Shown: positions 49,346-60,177 of the stretch, one piece after another
Layout of the letters: every line of letters starts with the position of its first letter
Position numbering within the stretch: the first letter of the stretch is position 1
Assembly (NCBI RefSeq): GCF_007565055.1
Contig: NC_044559.1
Coordinates: forward strand, 39,047,546 to 39,111,545
Origin: Rhinopithecus roxellana
Taxonomy: Eukaryota > Chordata > Mammalia > Primates > Cercopithecidae
Direction: 5' to 3'
DNA length: 64,000 bases
Made by a program: the position numbers and the translations under genes
The notes under the pieces: model-generated
What the model was told of the DNA's origin: nothing
Database searches by the model: none
Seen by the model: the letters and a program-made list of their open reading frames with translations, nothing else

Positions 49346-49524
49346 TCAGTAAGGAAAAAAAATCTAAAGTTGATGAATAACATCTGCAGGAAAATAGAAG
49401 CTCTTTCTTATTTGATGAACCGCATACGTTAATAAGGTTAACCACATGGCTGGCACATTCTGCAAGACACTGTATTTAATCAGGAGACATGAGAGCTGAG
49501 GAGAAAGACAATGCAAATTTTGTA

Positions 49525-49600
49525 TTGCTAGAGTACAAGCTCCTGGAAGGCAGTCTGCCTTGCATTAAATGTTTATTCAATTTTTATTTCTAGAACTATA
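49525..49600 (+). repeat. L2 3'-end fragment
   Basis: TAGAGTACAAGCTCCTGGAAGGCAG is close to the L2 tail wording. Confidence 0.55.
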
Positions 49601-49619
49601 CTCTTACAAGCAAGCTACA

Positions 49620-49623
<4 letters not shown>

Positions 49624-49670
<47 letters not shown>
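49624..49670 (+). repeat. (GT)23 microsatellite
   Basis: About 23 perfect GT units in intron 1, the longest dinucleotide run in the window. Confidence 0.97.
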
Positions 49671-49673
<3 letters not shown>

Positions 49674-52600
49674 ATATTGTCTTGTTTTTTAGTAGGGAAC
49701 TGTAAAGACCTGTGTAAACCTGAATAAAGCAAATCAGTATTTGATTACAAAGTGTAAATACACTATAATGTCCACTCCCCACCCCCCGAAAAAAACTACA
49801 AAGAACTTTTACAAACATACTCATAGAAAATGTAGCAATGACAAATAACTTTAGTTGCTTTGTTTTGAAAATGATGTAATAGGGAAGTCTTAATGAGATC
49901 TTCACGAATCATTTCGGAGACAGCACTTGTTTTTCCAGTCTTCAGAAAGATAAAATGAAGACACAGCATTTGGAGCTTACTGGACTAGCTGACTTTTTTT
50001 CACCTCTGGAGTACTGGATTTAAACTGTACATGGCCTCTGTTCAATTTTTAGTGGGCAGAGGTCCATGTTCAAAAACCAGCACACATGTGGGAACTATTC
50101 CCAAGCAATTGGTGCTGTGTGGTCAGAAATGGGACAAAATTGGCAGTAAAGGTGCCAGAGGCCAGGACACAGGTGCACCGCTGAGACACACACACATCCT
50201 AAAATCTGCCTATGTTTGAGTCATAGCTAACTCTAGAGACTCTAGTTATTACTCTTCATGAGCATTAAAAAAAAAAAAAGTCAACATCACCTACTTCTTT
50301 TGTAAAAAAATCAATGGATATTATGTAACAGCATCAACGATTTTAACATTCTATTACTAAACATCGTATTATTTCTTTAAATCTCACGCCAGAACCAACC
50401 CAGACATCCTCTAAAGGAGGAGATACAGAAGTTCTCTTCCCAGGCCCACTCAAAGGGTTCTGGCTCAGGCCTTTTTCCCCATTCCTTAAGAGAGAGAGGA
50501 AAAAAAAAATTATTTTCAAGGTAAGAAAATAAGTAAAGTAATAATTTTAGTTGTCATACTTCTTTACCTATCATGACACAACTGGAAGACAAACTGTAAA
50601 TATACGTCTTCAGTATCAAAATGTAAAAAGTGTCACACCCAGCAGTTTCATAGGACTTCTAAGTCAGCTGGTAGTCCTCATCACTAAAAACAGTTTTCTA
50701 AAAAGCACTTGGGAATATGCTGACAAGGTTTAGCAATGTGCAGAATATTAAATATCTTTCTTGCAATATACCAGTGGCTCAAGTCTGTCTCTTACTGGGC
50801 CACAGGTACAGCTGTGCTAGAAAAGGAAGCTATTAAATATATTAAAAAACCAGAAATATTACCAATAAAGATACCTCATCAAATACATGGTCCCCATCTA
50901 TCCACAAATAAAATGTTAAGGGTTTAATAACATATGAAAATCACTTTGAATGCAAAAACATCACAAACCCTGTTGATAACATTTAAAAGCATTTTTCCCC
51001 TAAGTTCTAATCAATTTTATATAATAGCCAGTACAGAATTTCTGTAAGGAGAGACCACAATATTAGAGTATTGCTCACAGCAAATGTATTGTAACTGTGA
51101 TGTTGCCCAGGACTAGGAGTAAAACAAGAAGAAACTGTAAAAGGTTATTTCATCCTCAGACTCCGTGGGTTCACATTTGGGCCTACTTTCACTAGGAAAA
51201 TTTATGTTTCAGAGAAGGCCTGAAATACATGATCCATGAATATTAAAGTACCATAAATGAAGTGAGGAATTTGAACGTGCAATATACTTAATAGTTTACA
51301 TTCAAAACATGTTAAATATTTACTGTCACCCAAAATTGGCAATTTGAAACAGATTATTTGGTAATTATCCATTTTTCACTTTCAATTTGATAAAGAATCC
51401 CTCGGAGGAAACTGAATGCCACTCTTTAGGTATCAAATAATTTTATTATTCAAATCATTGATATATATTAAACTTTACACTTAAAAAAAAAAAACTTTTT
51501 CTCTCCTTCTAAAATATTTTCATCTCAATTAAATAGTATCATTTTTCCTCCTGCATTCCTAGTATTTCTGATCTCTCTACACTTTTACTCTACATATATT
51601 AAATCTTAGGTAAAGACCTGATTTGAAATGAAACAGACTCCAATCAAGAGAAGGCTGAGGGCAGAAATGTATACAAGAGATAGTTGTTTTAAAATGTAAA
51701 GAATTCACATAAACTTCAAGAAAAATATCATTATAAGAAAGTTTTTTAAACAGTAAATAAATTCAGTTATAACTGAACGAAACACCCACACTATTTTGGA
51801 AATGGAAAGTACTCTTAGAAGTTCAACCAGTATTTTTCTCCCACTAATTTCATTAATATAATGTCCTTTTAAGTTTATGGAAGGGGTGAATATACCTACC
51901 TCTAAAAGCATATATTTTTTTTCAATTTAAGACACAATATCCTAGTGTTAATTTATATTATGATTTTTTAAATTAAAATATATCTAACTCAAGCTCAACA
52001 GTCATACTGAAAAGGCCACTGAAGATGTCATCAAATCATTTCATCACAAAAATTTATCATTCTCTCCAATTCTACAGCATTTAGTATGGTCTAAACACAA
52101 TAGCTTTGGAAAACCAATTCTGAATTAATACAATAACTCTGATGTAATTGCAAATTCAAAGGAAAACGTTAGTGCATTCGAAGTTGAATATGTTTGTACA
52201 TACTTTTAAAACTTTTTTTTTTTCTAACAGGTATAGACTCCCATCAAGGCGTACTGACCTCGAAAAATGACGGAGCTAAAATGAAGGCTGTGTTTATAAC
52301 GCTGAAATGAAATACTGAGTTCTAAATCTGGTAATTTATCTTTCGACAGCTACAAAGTGCGACACATCAACATTACATTGCTAGATTTAATTTCTGATCT
52401 TCCATTTCACTGATAATCGTAACGTTTAAAATCCATAACAATTTATATGAAGTTCTCGTTGGTCAATACTGTGATCCAGTCCTCTTTTACTGAAACAATG
52501 TTAACTTACTTAAAATCCACCACAAAATATTCAATTATTTGACAGATGTTTACCTCTAACAGAAAGAATAAGGGATCATTAATGATTCCATTTAAAAAAT

Positions 52601-52773
52601 ATTTCATCACGAGTGCTACTTTTACTTCAGATTCATGCAAATACGGTGCTTAAAACTGGATCATATTTCAATCCAAAAACCAACGCCCGAAGTACACGGA
52701 TAACTTCCAAGAACAGAAAAACCATAAATAAAACATAAACTCCCCCAAATTCAAAATCAATTACATAACTTAC

Positions 52774-53126
52774 TCTGTTTTCCTTCTTTGTTTGTCCTCA
52801 AAGATGTCATTGAGATTGATTGCCACCTGCCCTAAAAATTTATCCAGACCCACCAGGGACCTGTGCATAACTATAAGGAAAAGAATGTATTTCTCTGGAT
52901 TTCCCTGCATTAGCAATCCAGGTAGCTCGAAAGAGGCCTCCTCCTTCCAAACTGGCTCAAGGGTTTTCTCAGCTACAGAGGTGGAGTACTTTTCCTTGCC
53001 CAGTTGAATTATAGTGTATGTGTCATTGGTGCCACTTTTGCCTTTTGGCTTCAGATCTTTGGCTTGGAGCACTGTGACCTGCACGTGGGTTGGAAACCAC
53101 TTTTGGGCTTGCTCGGACAGCATCAT
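52774..53126 (-). CDS. RAB11FIP2: RAB11FIP2 coding exon 1: C2 domain
   Basis: This exon encodes residues 1-117 and two bases of codon 118 of Rab11 family-interacting protein 2. The protein is a class I FIP that couples active Rab11 on recycling endosomes to motors and cargo. The exon carries nearly all of the C2 domain (about residues 10-115), which in class I FIPs binds phosphatidic acid and PI(3,4,5)P3 and helps dock vesicles at the plasma membrane. Visible landmarks are VTVLQAKDLKPKGKSGTND, TLEPVWKEEASFELPG and GLDKFLGQVAINL. The start is the first of two adjacent ATGs (53126-53124), with A at -3. The frame is open upstream for 12 more codons but only from a GTG. The exon ends GA before donor GTAAGTT at 52773. 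Confidence 0.97.
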
Positions 53127-53640
53127 CCTGTCCTGTTTCTCTGCATCCGAGTTCACAAGCACAGGCAGTGCCCCTCCCGGAGGGAGAGCCTAATTCCTTA
53201 ATCACAGCATCCTAAGGGCACTTAACGGAGACAGGCAGGCTCAGGGCTCCCCGACTTCCCTATGGCTGATGTCAAAACGCTTCGCTGGGGCAGCCCAGGG
53301 GCACGGCCGCTCCGGGGGTCCCCTTTCGTCTGGAGAAACACACAGGCCCACCATCACCTGGCCGCGCCGTGCAGGCCTCTGCGCGGACCCCCGCTCCTGT
53401 CTCCACCTTCCCCAGGCCTGCGGGCACGTGAGGCCTGGCCACCGGTACCTGGGCGGAGGGCTGTGGGGGTGCAGGGAGCCCCCCCGCCCCAATTCTGCAC
53501 CCCTGGCCTCCCGCCTGCCTCCTTGCGGCCGCGCAGCCTCCGCTGCCTCCGCGCCTCCCGCCCGCCCGGCGTTCGTCCACGGGCCCGGCCCGGCTCCTCC
53601 TCCCGACCCCGGTAGTACGAACCGCCGGCGGTAAACGCGG
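53127..53640 (-). other. RAB11FIP2: RAB11FIP2 5' untranslated leader (start estimated)
   Basis: The leader is GC-rich from about 53240 upward and sits in the CpG island. No intron is needed before the ATG. Two short upstream ORFs lie close to the start: ATG CTG TGA from 53210, and a seven-codon ORF from 53146 whose TGA overlaps the main start. The 5' limit is a guess from island position and from the spacing recalled for the human locus. Confidence 0.5.
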
Positions 53641-53702
53641 CCTCGCTCCCTCTAGCAAACCTCTCCCTCCTCCTCCTCCCCCTCGCCTCAGCTCCTCCTC
53701 TC

Positions 53703-53725
53703 GGGCGGGGGCGGGTAACCGGGGG
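53703..53725 (+). other. G-quadruplex motif in the promoter
   Basis: Four G-runs (53703-53705, 53707-53711, 53713-53715, 53721-53725) are separated by loops of 1, 1 and 5 bases, meeting the G3+N1-7 rule. More G-runs follow to about 53746. Confidence 0.75.
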
Positions 53726-53849
53726 TGGAGTGGAGGCGGGCGGGGGACGCGGCCGCCCCGGCGCCCACGGGACGCGGGGCGGGCCGCGGGCCGCGGGCTG
53801 CAGGACGGCGGGCGCTGGGTTCGGCCTGGCTGGGCCAGCGGCTCCTAAC

Positions 53850-54074
53850 ACCGGACGGGCGGCTGCGGCGGCACTTCCGGGTTGGCCTTCTCCATGTTGG
53901 TCTCGGGAACGTGAAGGGGCGGGGCCTCGAGGTCAGGGCTCAGCGCCTCCCTGGTTGCCGTGGCGACTGGAGGCACGCGACGCGGGCGCGATGGCGGGGA
54001 CTCTAGGCCCGGGATTTGATGCTGCTTGGGCCTGGCCCAGTGGCGGGTCCTGGGGACGTGGCAGAGGCCGGCAG
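53850..54074 (+). ncRNA. CASC2: Probable first exon of the lncRNA gene CASC2
   Basis: A plus-strand exon is inferred from a consensus donor CAG/GTGAGC after 54074 at the edge of the CpG island. Human CASC2 is known to start a few hundred bases from RAB11FIP2 on the opposite strand, and position and orientation agree. The 5' limit is estimated just upstream of the ETS and YY1 sites. Within it an ATG at 53991 (G at -3 and G at +4) opens a frame of exactly 28 codons to the donor, in phase 0. CASC2 is treated as a long non-coding RNA acting mainly as a microRNA sponge, though a short protein was proposed when it was first described. Acceptor exons lie outside the window. Confidence 0.6.
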
Positions 54075-54142
54075 GTGAGCCCTGGGGAGGGCTGGGGACC
54101 GCTCGTGAGAGGAGGTCATTAAAGATCCGGAGACGCCCCTAA

Positions 54143-54245
54143 CTAGGGCGTCTTTGAGGGCAGGGAATCTGTTTTAGCTGCGTCCTGGATTCCCAGTGCC
54201 TGGCACGAGCAGGTCCATAAATGGTGTTGCAATGAATTAGGCCGC
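54143..54245 (+). repeat. L2 3'-end fragment
   Basis: TTTGAGGGCAGGGAATCTG, CAGTGCCTGGCACGAGCAGG and CCATAAATGGTGTTGCAATGAA follow the L2 tail. It lies only about 70 bases past the first-exon donor. Confidence 0.7.
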
Positions 54246-54384
54246 TTCACTGACCGAAAGCAAACTCTTCTCCAACCTCGTATCCGCCCTTCTCTTTTCG
54301 AAAAGCCCGTAAATTGACTGAAAATGACATCCCCCACCCAGAAGAAGGGCGATAGGGAAGCAAAACTAACACGGAGTAGAGACG

Positions 54385-54545
54385 TAGGGAGGCACTGGGC
54401 TGGCATCAGAAGACCTGGTTCCGGCCGCGCCTCTGCCGCTATCAGTGTGTGTGACCTTGGCCGAGTCATTTCACCTCCCTGAGTCTCAGTGTTTTCACTA
54501 GTAAAAAAGCCAGTTCTACATCATGTCTAAGACTCCATCACGACT
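54385..54545 (+). repeat. MIR element
   Basis: GGCATCAGAAGACCTGGTTCC, GTGTGTGACCTTGGCCGAGTC and CACCTCCCTGAGTCTCAGTG match MIR in sense. Confidence 0.8.
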
Positions 54546-54554
54546 CCATGGGCT

Positions 54555-54562
54555 TGACGTCA
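54555..54562. promoter_or_regulatory. Perfect palindromic CRE motif
   Basis: TGACGTCA, the full CREB/ATF site, lies just downstream of the MIR and about 480 bases past the plus-strand first exon. A chance match is possible. Confidence 0.3.
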
Positions 54563-56636
54563 AAAGGACCCCCGTGGGGACTCACACTGTGGTAGACTGT
54601 GCAGATCGTGTGGAGACCACACCCCAAACATGGGTTTCGAGTTTTAGGAGATAATACATGTGCCTTTCCTAGCACAATGCGGCACATAAGTCTCCTTTTG
54701 CCCCTCTATTTCTCAATGGGAAGAGACACTTATGTACTAGCCCTATTGCCTTTAATTCTGTTGTGTCTTACCTTCCCAAGGAAATTCTAAGTTTTGGGAC
54801 TGCCTTGTCTATCATGCAGTCCCTTCATAGTGGCTAGCATGCAGCAGACAATTTATTGAATTACTTAATGCCTTTTTTCCCTTTACAAGACTAATTTTGA
54901 GAGTGAAAAATATGATACATGTAAATGCACGTTTTTTAACTTAAATGGCCATAAACATGTAAAGTATCGTGTTTATTATTTTCAAGCAAGGTTTAAAACT
55001 TCTCATTCAAGGCAGAATTTTTCATCCCTGGGAGACAGTGTATGAAAAGGCCACGTGTGGAAAACAGAACAAAATCATCATACTGCGAATATAGCATCTG
55101 GATCCCAGAGTGCACGGTTGTCAACTTTAAAGAAAAATATTCTTAGGGATTTTTAAGCAGTACATTGGAACAGTCAATGGTGGAATTTCACCAGGATCTC
55201 TAGGGAGAAATAATTTGACGCCTGAAACTTACAAAAACCAAATAAGCATCATGAAATCAAATTTAATTAAGTTTAGAGTTCTTATACATTTTTAAAAGTC
55301 TTCATGTCTCTATTAAAGGTTGTAATTAAATAAACAATAGAAAATGAATTATAATAGTGGATGTGTATTTCTGAGGAGCTTAAATTGTTTGGTAAGCTTT
55401 ATTAATGATTATAAACTTGTTTACAAGTATCATTTCACTCATCTCTGAAATATAGCCATCTCTAGGGTAGAAGTTGGCAGCAGTAGTTCACAGCAACACA
55501 ATAACATACTCCAGCACAATTCAGAGAATACTCTAAAGGCAAGAGCTGAACAGTTGGAACTACTAACCTCTCTTTCTGTAGCACCTAAATTTCTTTTGAG
55601 TTTTCCCAACACCTGGCTGGAGCTAAAATTGTTTAGTTTTACTGGTGAAATCAGAAGTTATGACTTAATATTTTTTAAGCCAGAATAATAAAATAACATA
55701 TTTTTGCTCCTGGGGAAAGCAAATAAACAAACAAATCAAATAAGCTAAATAGAATCTGGGATTGCATTATAAAAAGGAAATGACTTCCTATAGAATGTTT
55801 TCCTTTTTTGATTATATTAAGAGAATAAAAACATAACAGTTGAGTCAAAGACATGGTTGGCTTATAGTGAAAAATAATGGCAATTACCTAAGATCTAGGA
55901 TCAAAGTGCTTCTCCCAAAATGTTTACTGTTTTACAGTTTTAAAAATTCTTTTTACTAATTCTAAAATATACAGGGACAACAATTTAAAAAGGAAAGGAT
56001 TGCATGTGTAAGGACAACATACCAGAATTGAAGAGAGTCACTTTTTAAAACATTGTCCTATGGCTAGTGATATATCCGGAAATGTTTGGTACAATTCCAA
56101 AATCAGAGTCTTGGGAAAATAATGTATTTTAAAAGGAAAATGCTGAACATTCTAATTTTAAACTGTTACAGTGCCTACAGCAATGAGTAAGAATGCTTTG
56201 ACCAGAAAGTTAAAATAGTCAATATTTATTCCCCAGGAGTAGAGGATTTCAGAGATGAAAATATTTACTGCATGTTGCTCCTTTCAGTCCCATAAGAAGA
56301 CTTATTCCAAACATTGGGGGAGATTTTCCCTTTGGACAAAGGCATCTCTAAAATCACATCTTGCAAATCTGTTGCAGAACAATTATAATGCTCTCATGTT
56401 TAAATAGCCCACTGGGTCAAGCATGTTAATGCTCCCATATATATTATGTAATGGATATTAATTATTTTCCAGATGGAGATTCAGAAACATAAGGACAACA
56501 AGAAACTTTCCCAAGGTATCATTACAGTCCTCAGACTTCAGACAAACACACACACACACCTCAAATATATACACAACTGAAATGTATATAAAATCCATAT
56601 ACATGTACATATGACAAAGCCCCAGAGTTATACTGG

Positions 56637-56680
56637 AGATAGATAGATAGATAAATAGATAGATAGATAAGATAGATCAA
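56637..56680 (+). repeat. (GATA)n microsatellite
   Basis: About ten GATA units with one AATA and one short interruption. Confidence 0.9.
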
Positions 56681-56864
56681 TCTCCACGTAACCGTTCGAA
56701 AAATGAAAGAGTATTTGGCAAATTGATTTGAAAGTATTATGGCAATGAACTGGCATTTGGGGATTTTTGGTAATTTTTTTTTTTTTTCATTGCTGGACTG
56801 ATCAGTTTCTCTTCTGGGACTGGGCAGTGTGTAGATGCAGTTTGTGATGCCCAAGAAGTAATGT

Positions 56865-57030
56865 GGTATGTATTGTAAAGAGCTCTAGTCTGCAGCCTGG
56901 GTCTTAATCCCAGGTCTGCCTATTACTAGCTACATTTCTTTAGGGAAGTCATTTTTCTTCTTTGGGCCATCTTGTAAAATGAGAGTTTTATAGCAGCCAC
57001 TAAAGGATCCTCTAACATTTAAAGATTCTA
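56865..57030 (+). repeat. MIR element
   Basis: TCTGCAGCCTGGGTCTTAAT, CCCAGGTCTGCCTATTACTAG and ATCTTGTAAAATGAGAG in MIR order. Confidence 0.8.
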
Positions 57031-57469
57031 CATAGTATAGCCACAACGCAAAGAAGCAAATTATATTATAATTATCTCACTGAATTTGGTCAATATACTA
57101 AAGCAGATTTCCTTTTTATGTAACATATTAATAAAGAATTCTCTAATTCAGGAGAAAAAAATTATTTTCAAGATGTCCTGAGAACTCTGTCTCTCAAGTG
57201 AAGGTAATTGATGATCACAGAAAGCAAGTAAATATAAGTTTTATTAATAGGCCCTGCATGAGACAATTGACACCAACAGCTCAAGATTTGGAATAAATTG
57301 CGTGTAGGTGTGAGTGGTTTTGAGAAGCCTTGAACTTTTTAATTGTAGTAATAAACATAACTTCCATCTGATTATTTGCAGCTTTTTTCAACTGTGAAAA
57401 CATGCTGAGATTGGTAAGAATTTATGGAGCAAAATACACATTTGCATTTAAGAAGGTTTTGTGGGGGAG

Positions 57470-57750
57470 CATCTTTCAATTTCGTTTTCATAGTATCATA
57501 GTATTCTGTTGTATAATTTTTATTCCTGCAACAAAATGCATATTAATGCATAGAACACAAATTGATTTACTTTAACTGGTGTATGGTATTGGGTGAGATG
57601 AATAAGCCCCATTTGATCTTTTCTCCTTCCAAAGGACATTTATTTCCACTTTTTCAATTATCATAAACAATGCTGCATAAACATCTATATATGTCTCCTA
57701 TGCACATATGCAGGGACTTTTTTGTTTTTTTTACAGTTGACGATGAAATT
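57470..57750 (+). repeat. L1M-type 3' fragment
   Basis: Wording such as AGTATTCTGTTGTATAATTTT, AAGGACATTTATTTCCACTTT and ATCATAAACAATGCTGCATAAAC matches the same L1M 3' region seen near 2.6 kb. Confidence 0.6.
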
Positions 57751-57764
57751 ATTGGGAGTTTGTG

Positions 57765-57900
57765 AATGAGAGTATGGAACACCCGTGGGCCTGAGTATTA
57801 GACTTGAATTCTAATCCTGGTTCTACAAACTAAGGAGTTATAGACCTGGCAAGCCATATTCTGTCTGTGCCTCAGAGACCCCTTCCAAATCCAGAATTCT
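57765..57900 (+). repeat. MIR fragment
   Basis: TAGACTTGAATTCTAATCCTGG, TCTACAAACTAAGGAGTTATAGACC and CTGTGCCTCAGAGACCCC follow MIR, with decay. Confidence 0.65.
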
Positions 57901-59394
57901 CAAATTCCTTTTGTTATATTTACTGAGAAGCAGAGATTATTGCTATTGGAAGAAGATTTTGTGACTACTTTGGTATTTGTCTTCAAATTTCAGTTGTCTC
58001 ATCATCATGAGTCTTTCTGAAATCTTCCAGAACGTTGCTGCTTCTACAGATTTAGGTGCAGGTTAATAAGGGCTAGAGAATTTTGATTATTCCTGAAAGC
58101 AATGATTAGCAGAGTTCCATAAACTTTTCATCTTTGTACTTTGTAAACATCTGCTAATTTTTTTATGTTCAGTTAAAATCCAAGACGGGCATTATTTTTT
58201 AAACAAAGAATGGGGGATTCAAATTATAATGTTTCTGGTACAGCCTGGAATCCATAAAATTTCTGGGATAATATTTCTGGAAATATGTTCATTTAGAGAG
58301 CATTAAACTGGTGGGTGGCTGACAAAAACATGGGTTGGTGGTGCTTTTTTCCCCCATATGAGATCTAGTGTTCTCTGCCTTTCTACTTATTTGATCTATG
58401 TTAAACAAAGTAAAGGGCTTTTGTTGTGTTTTTTTTTATTTGTTATATTTTATGTGTTTGATATAAAGCCTGGGGGAAAAAAATGACATTTTGAGGGATA
58501 GATCCAACTCTTCTTGTTCCAGGGCCAGATTTCAAACATTTCTCCTAAAGCAACTTTCAACTGACCTGAACAATATTTTAGTCCATCTGGATATCTGATC
58601 ATAAAAACACTTTGGGCTTAGAACTGTGTGCTTATCTTTTACACATTCTGGGTTAGGTCACCTTCAGAGCACCTATAGGTTGTAATATAGGGAAGAACTG
58701 TTGCCAGTATGTATTGTAATCATTTTCTGGTTATTGGAATGATCATGGATGATCTGCATAGCCAAAACTGAGCATAAGATGTTGTTTAGCAATGTATACC
58801 TAAAGGAAATACTTCCTTTCAGGAATTATGTAGTATAGTGGACAGAAATCATCTGGCTTAATAAACTAATGTTGTATATGACCTTGAGCAACTCAAAGTC
58901 TTCTTTAGAAAACAGTGAATTTTACATTTCTTCACTCTCCAAACTTGGATCTTGGGTTATCCAGAGTGGCTTCCCAATAGATTCAAATCAATGAGAAAGT
59001 GCATTTTACTGTGGTTTTATTTTTAATCAAGTTTATGCAAGATAAGAAGGTATATGGATTGTGCAATTTGTGCCTGTAACTGTGTTCATTTAACACCGGA
59101 AAATTAAGGAAGTTTTTCAAAGAACCCTATTCCAAGTATGAAGTGTGTGGCATGAATTTCTAAGGTAGGTTTTGCCCAGATCACCTTTATAATTTCGATG
59201 GTCTTTGTTTTCCTTTCTGTCTACACTTGGACATTGGGGGAAAAAATGGAGCAAGCTAGCTTTGTAAAAGTGAAGTCTTCTGAATTAGGCACCTCAGGAA
59301 TCAAGGGCTTGTAATGCTTTCTGAAACAAGATTTGCTGCAAAGTTCCTTGGGTAGAGACACTGAACACTATAGAGTATTCACCCTGTGATAGAT

Positions 59395-59575
59395 TTTTGT
59401 CCCCTGGGCACTAATAACAGTGTGACCTTGGGCAAATTATGCAAACCTTCCAAATTTAGGTTTCCTCATCTGCAAAGTGGGTTGTTGGGAAGATTAAATA
59501 GGGGAATCAGGTACGAGTGCAGAGAGGGCCTGACACATAGGAAGTGCTCAAAAGATGCTTGTTGCTGTTGGCTTG
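59395..59575 (+). repeat. MIR element
   Basis: AACAGTGTGACCTTGGGCAA, GGTTTCCTCATCTGCAAAGTGG, GGGAAGATTAAATAGG and GGGCCTGACACATAGGAAGTGC in order. Confidence 0.85.
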
Positions 59576-60099
59576 ATGATGTGTCCCTTCTTCTGCAAGT
59601 ACTTTCCTCTATCTGAAGGCAAAGGCTACACAGCAATTGGTCTGGACTCTTCCTCACCAAATAATTAAGGATCCTGAGCTGTGGCAGGTGCCCTTCTAAC
59701 CCAGCAAGTGAGAACCAGCAAATGGAGACCCTGAGTTATTTTTGTTTCAAGTCAAACTCAATGTTATTGGACACTCTTTCTAAACAAAAGTAACATAAAA
59801 TAAGCCCTTAATAGTATTTCAAACCTTCTTTTAAAATTTAATAATGACTTTCTAGGTATCCTTTTAACAACTTCATAAAAATGAATCAGATCCTTGAGTT
59901 GAAGAAAAATAACTCCTTACATTATATACCTATAAGTAGCAAAATTAGAAATATATGTAGTAGATCATATACCAGGTAGTATTTTAATATTCTAGATCTT
60001 CACTTCAGAGGGAATTATGATAAATTTAAAAACAAAAGTATAACATCCTGTGAATCTTATAACAAATATTCTGCTAACCAGTATATCCATCCTCTGCTT

Positions 60100-60177
60100 C
60101 CCTTGCCTCTCTCTCTCCTCCTTTCCCCTCCCCTTTTTTCCCTTTCCCCTCCCCTTCCCTCCCTCCCTTCCTTCCTT
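60100..60177 (+). repeat. Pyrimidine-rich low-complexity tract
   Basis: CT, CCCCTT and CCTTCC units in a nearly pure pyrimidine run, which may be length-variable. Confidence 0.85.

Larger units (their letters stand above)
47466..52773 (-). other. RAB11FIP2: RAB11FIP2 intron 1 (about 5.3 kb)
   Basis: Donor GTAAGTT at 52773 and acceptor CTTTAAG at 47466. Mostly AT-rich unique sequence with only small repeat remnants and one GT microsatellite. The low transposon density is notable next to intron 3. Confidence 0.93.
11930..53640 (-). other. RAB11FIP2: RAB11FIP2 transcription unit
   Basis: This is the whole gene as inferred: a first exon inside the CpG island, four introns of about 5.3, 0.68, 23.7 and 5.8 kb, and a last exon carrying the stop codon and a long 3'UTR. 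All four introns are GT-AG with the reading frame kept across every junction. Coding ends are exact; the outer limits are estimates, since the transcription start is placed only by CpG-island position and the 3' end by candidate AATAAA/ATTAAA signals. The total of roughly 41-42 kb agrees with the size I recall for the human gene. Confidence 0.85.
53240..54110. promoter_or_regulatory. CpG island, bidirectional promoter of RAB11FIP2 and CASC2
   Basis: CpGs are dense here and rare elsewhere in the window outside the young AluY. The island covers the RAB11FIP2 leader and the plus-strand first exon. No TATA box is apparent. Visible elements are GC boxes (53703-53715 and GGGGCGGGGCC at 53916-53926), an ETS/GABPA site ACTTCCGG (53873-53880) and a YY1-like CCATGTTGG (53892-53900). 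ETS and YY1 sites are typical of divergent housekeeping promoters. Confidence 0.9.

Noticed and set aside
53127..53162. N-terminal extension of RAB11FIP2 by 12 codons
   Set aside because: The extension begins at GTG, not ATG, and the known protein starts at the Met-Met pair. The ATG at 53126 has A at -3.
53354..53851. 165-codon minus-strand open frame in the CpG island
   Set aside because: It is Arg/Pro/Gly/Ala-rich, as any frame in such GC-rich DNA would be. It overlaps the leader and promoter, and competing frames exist on the other strand.
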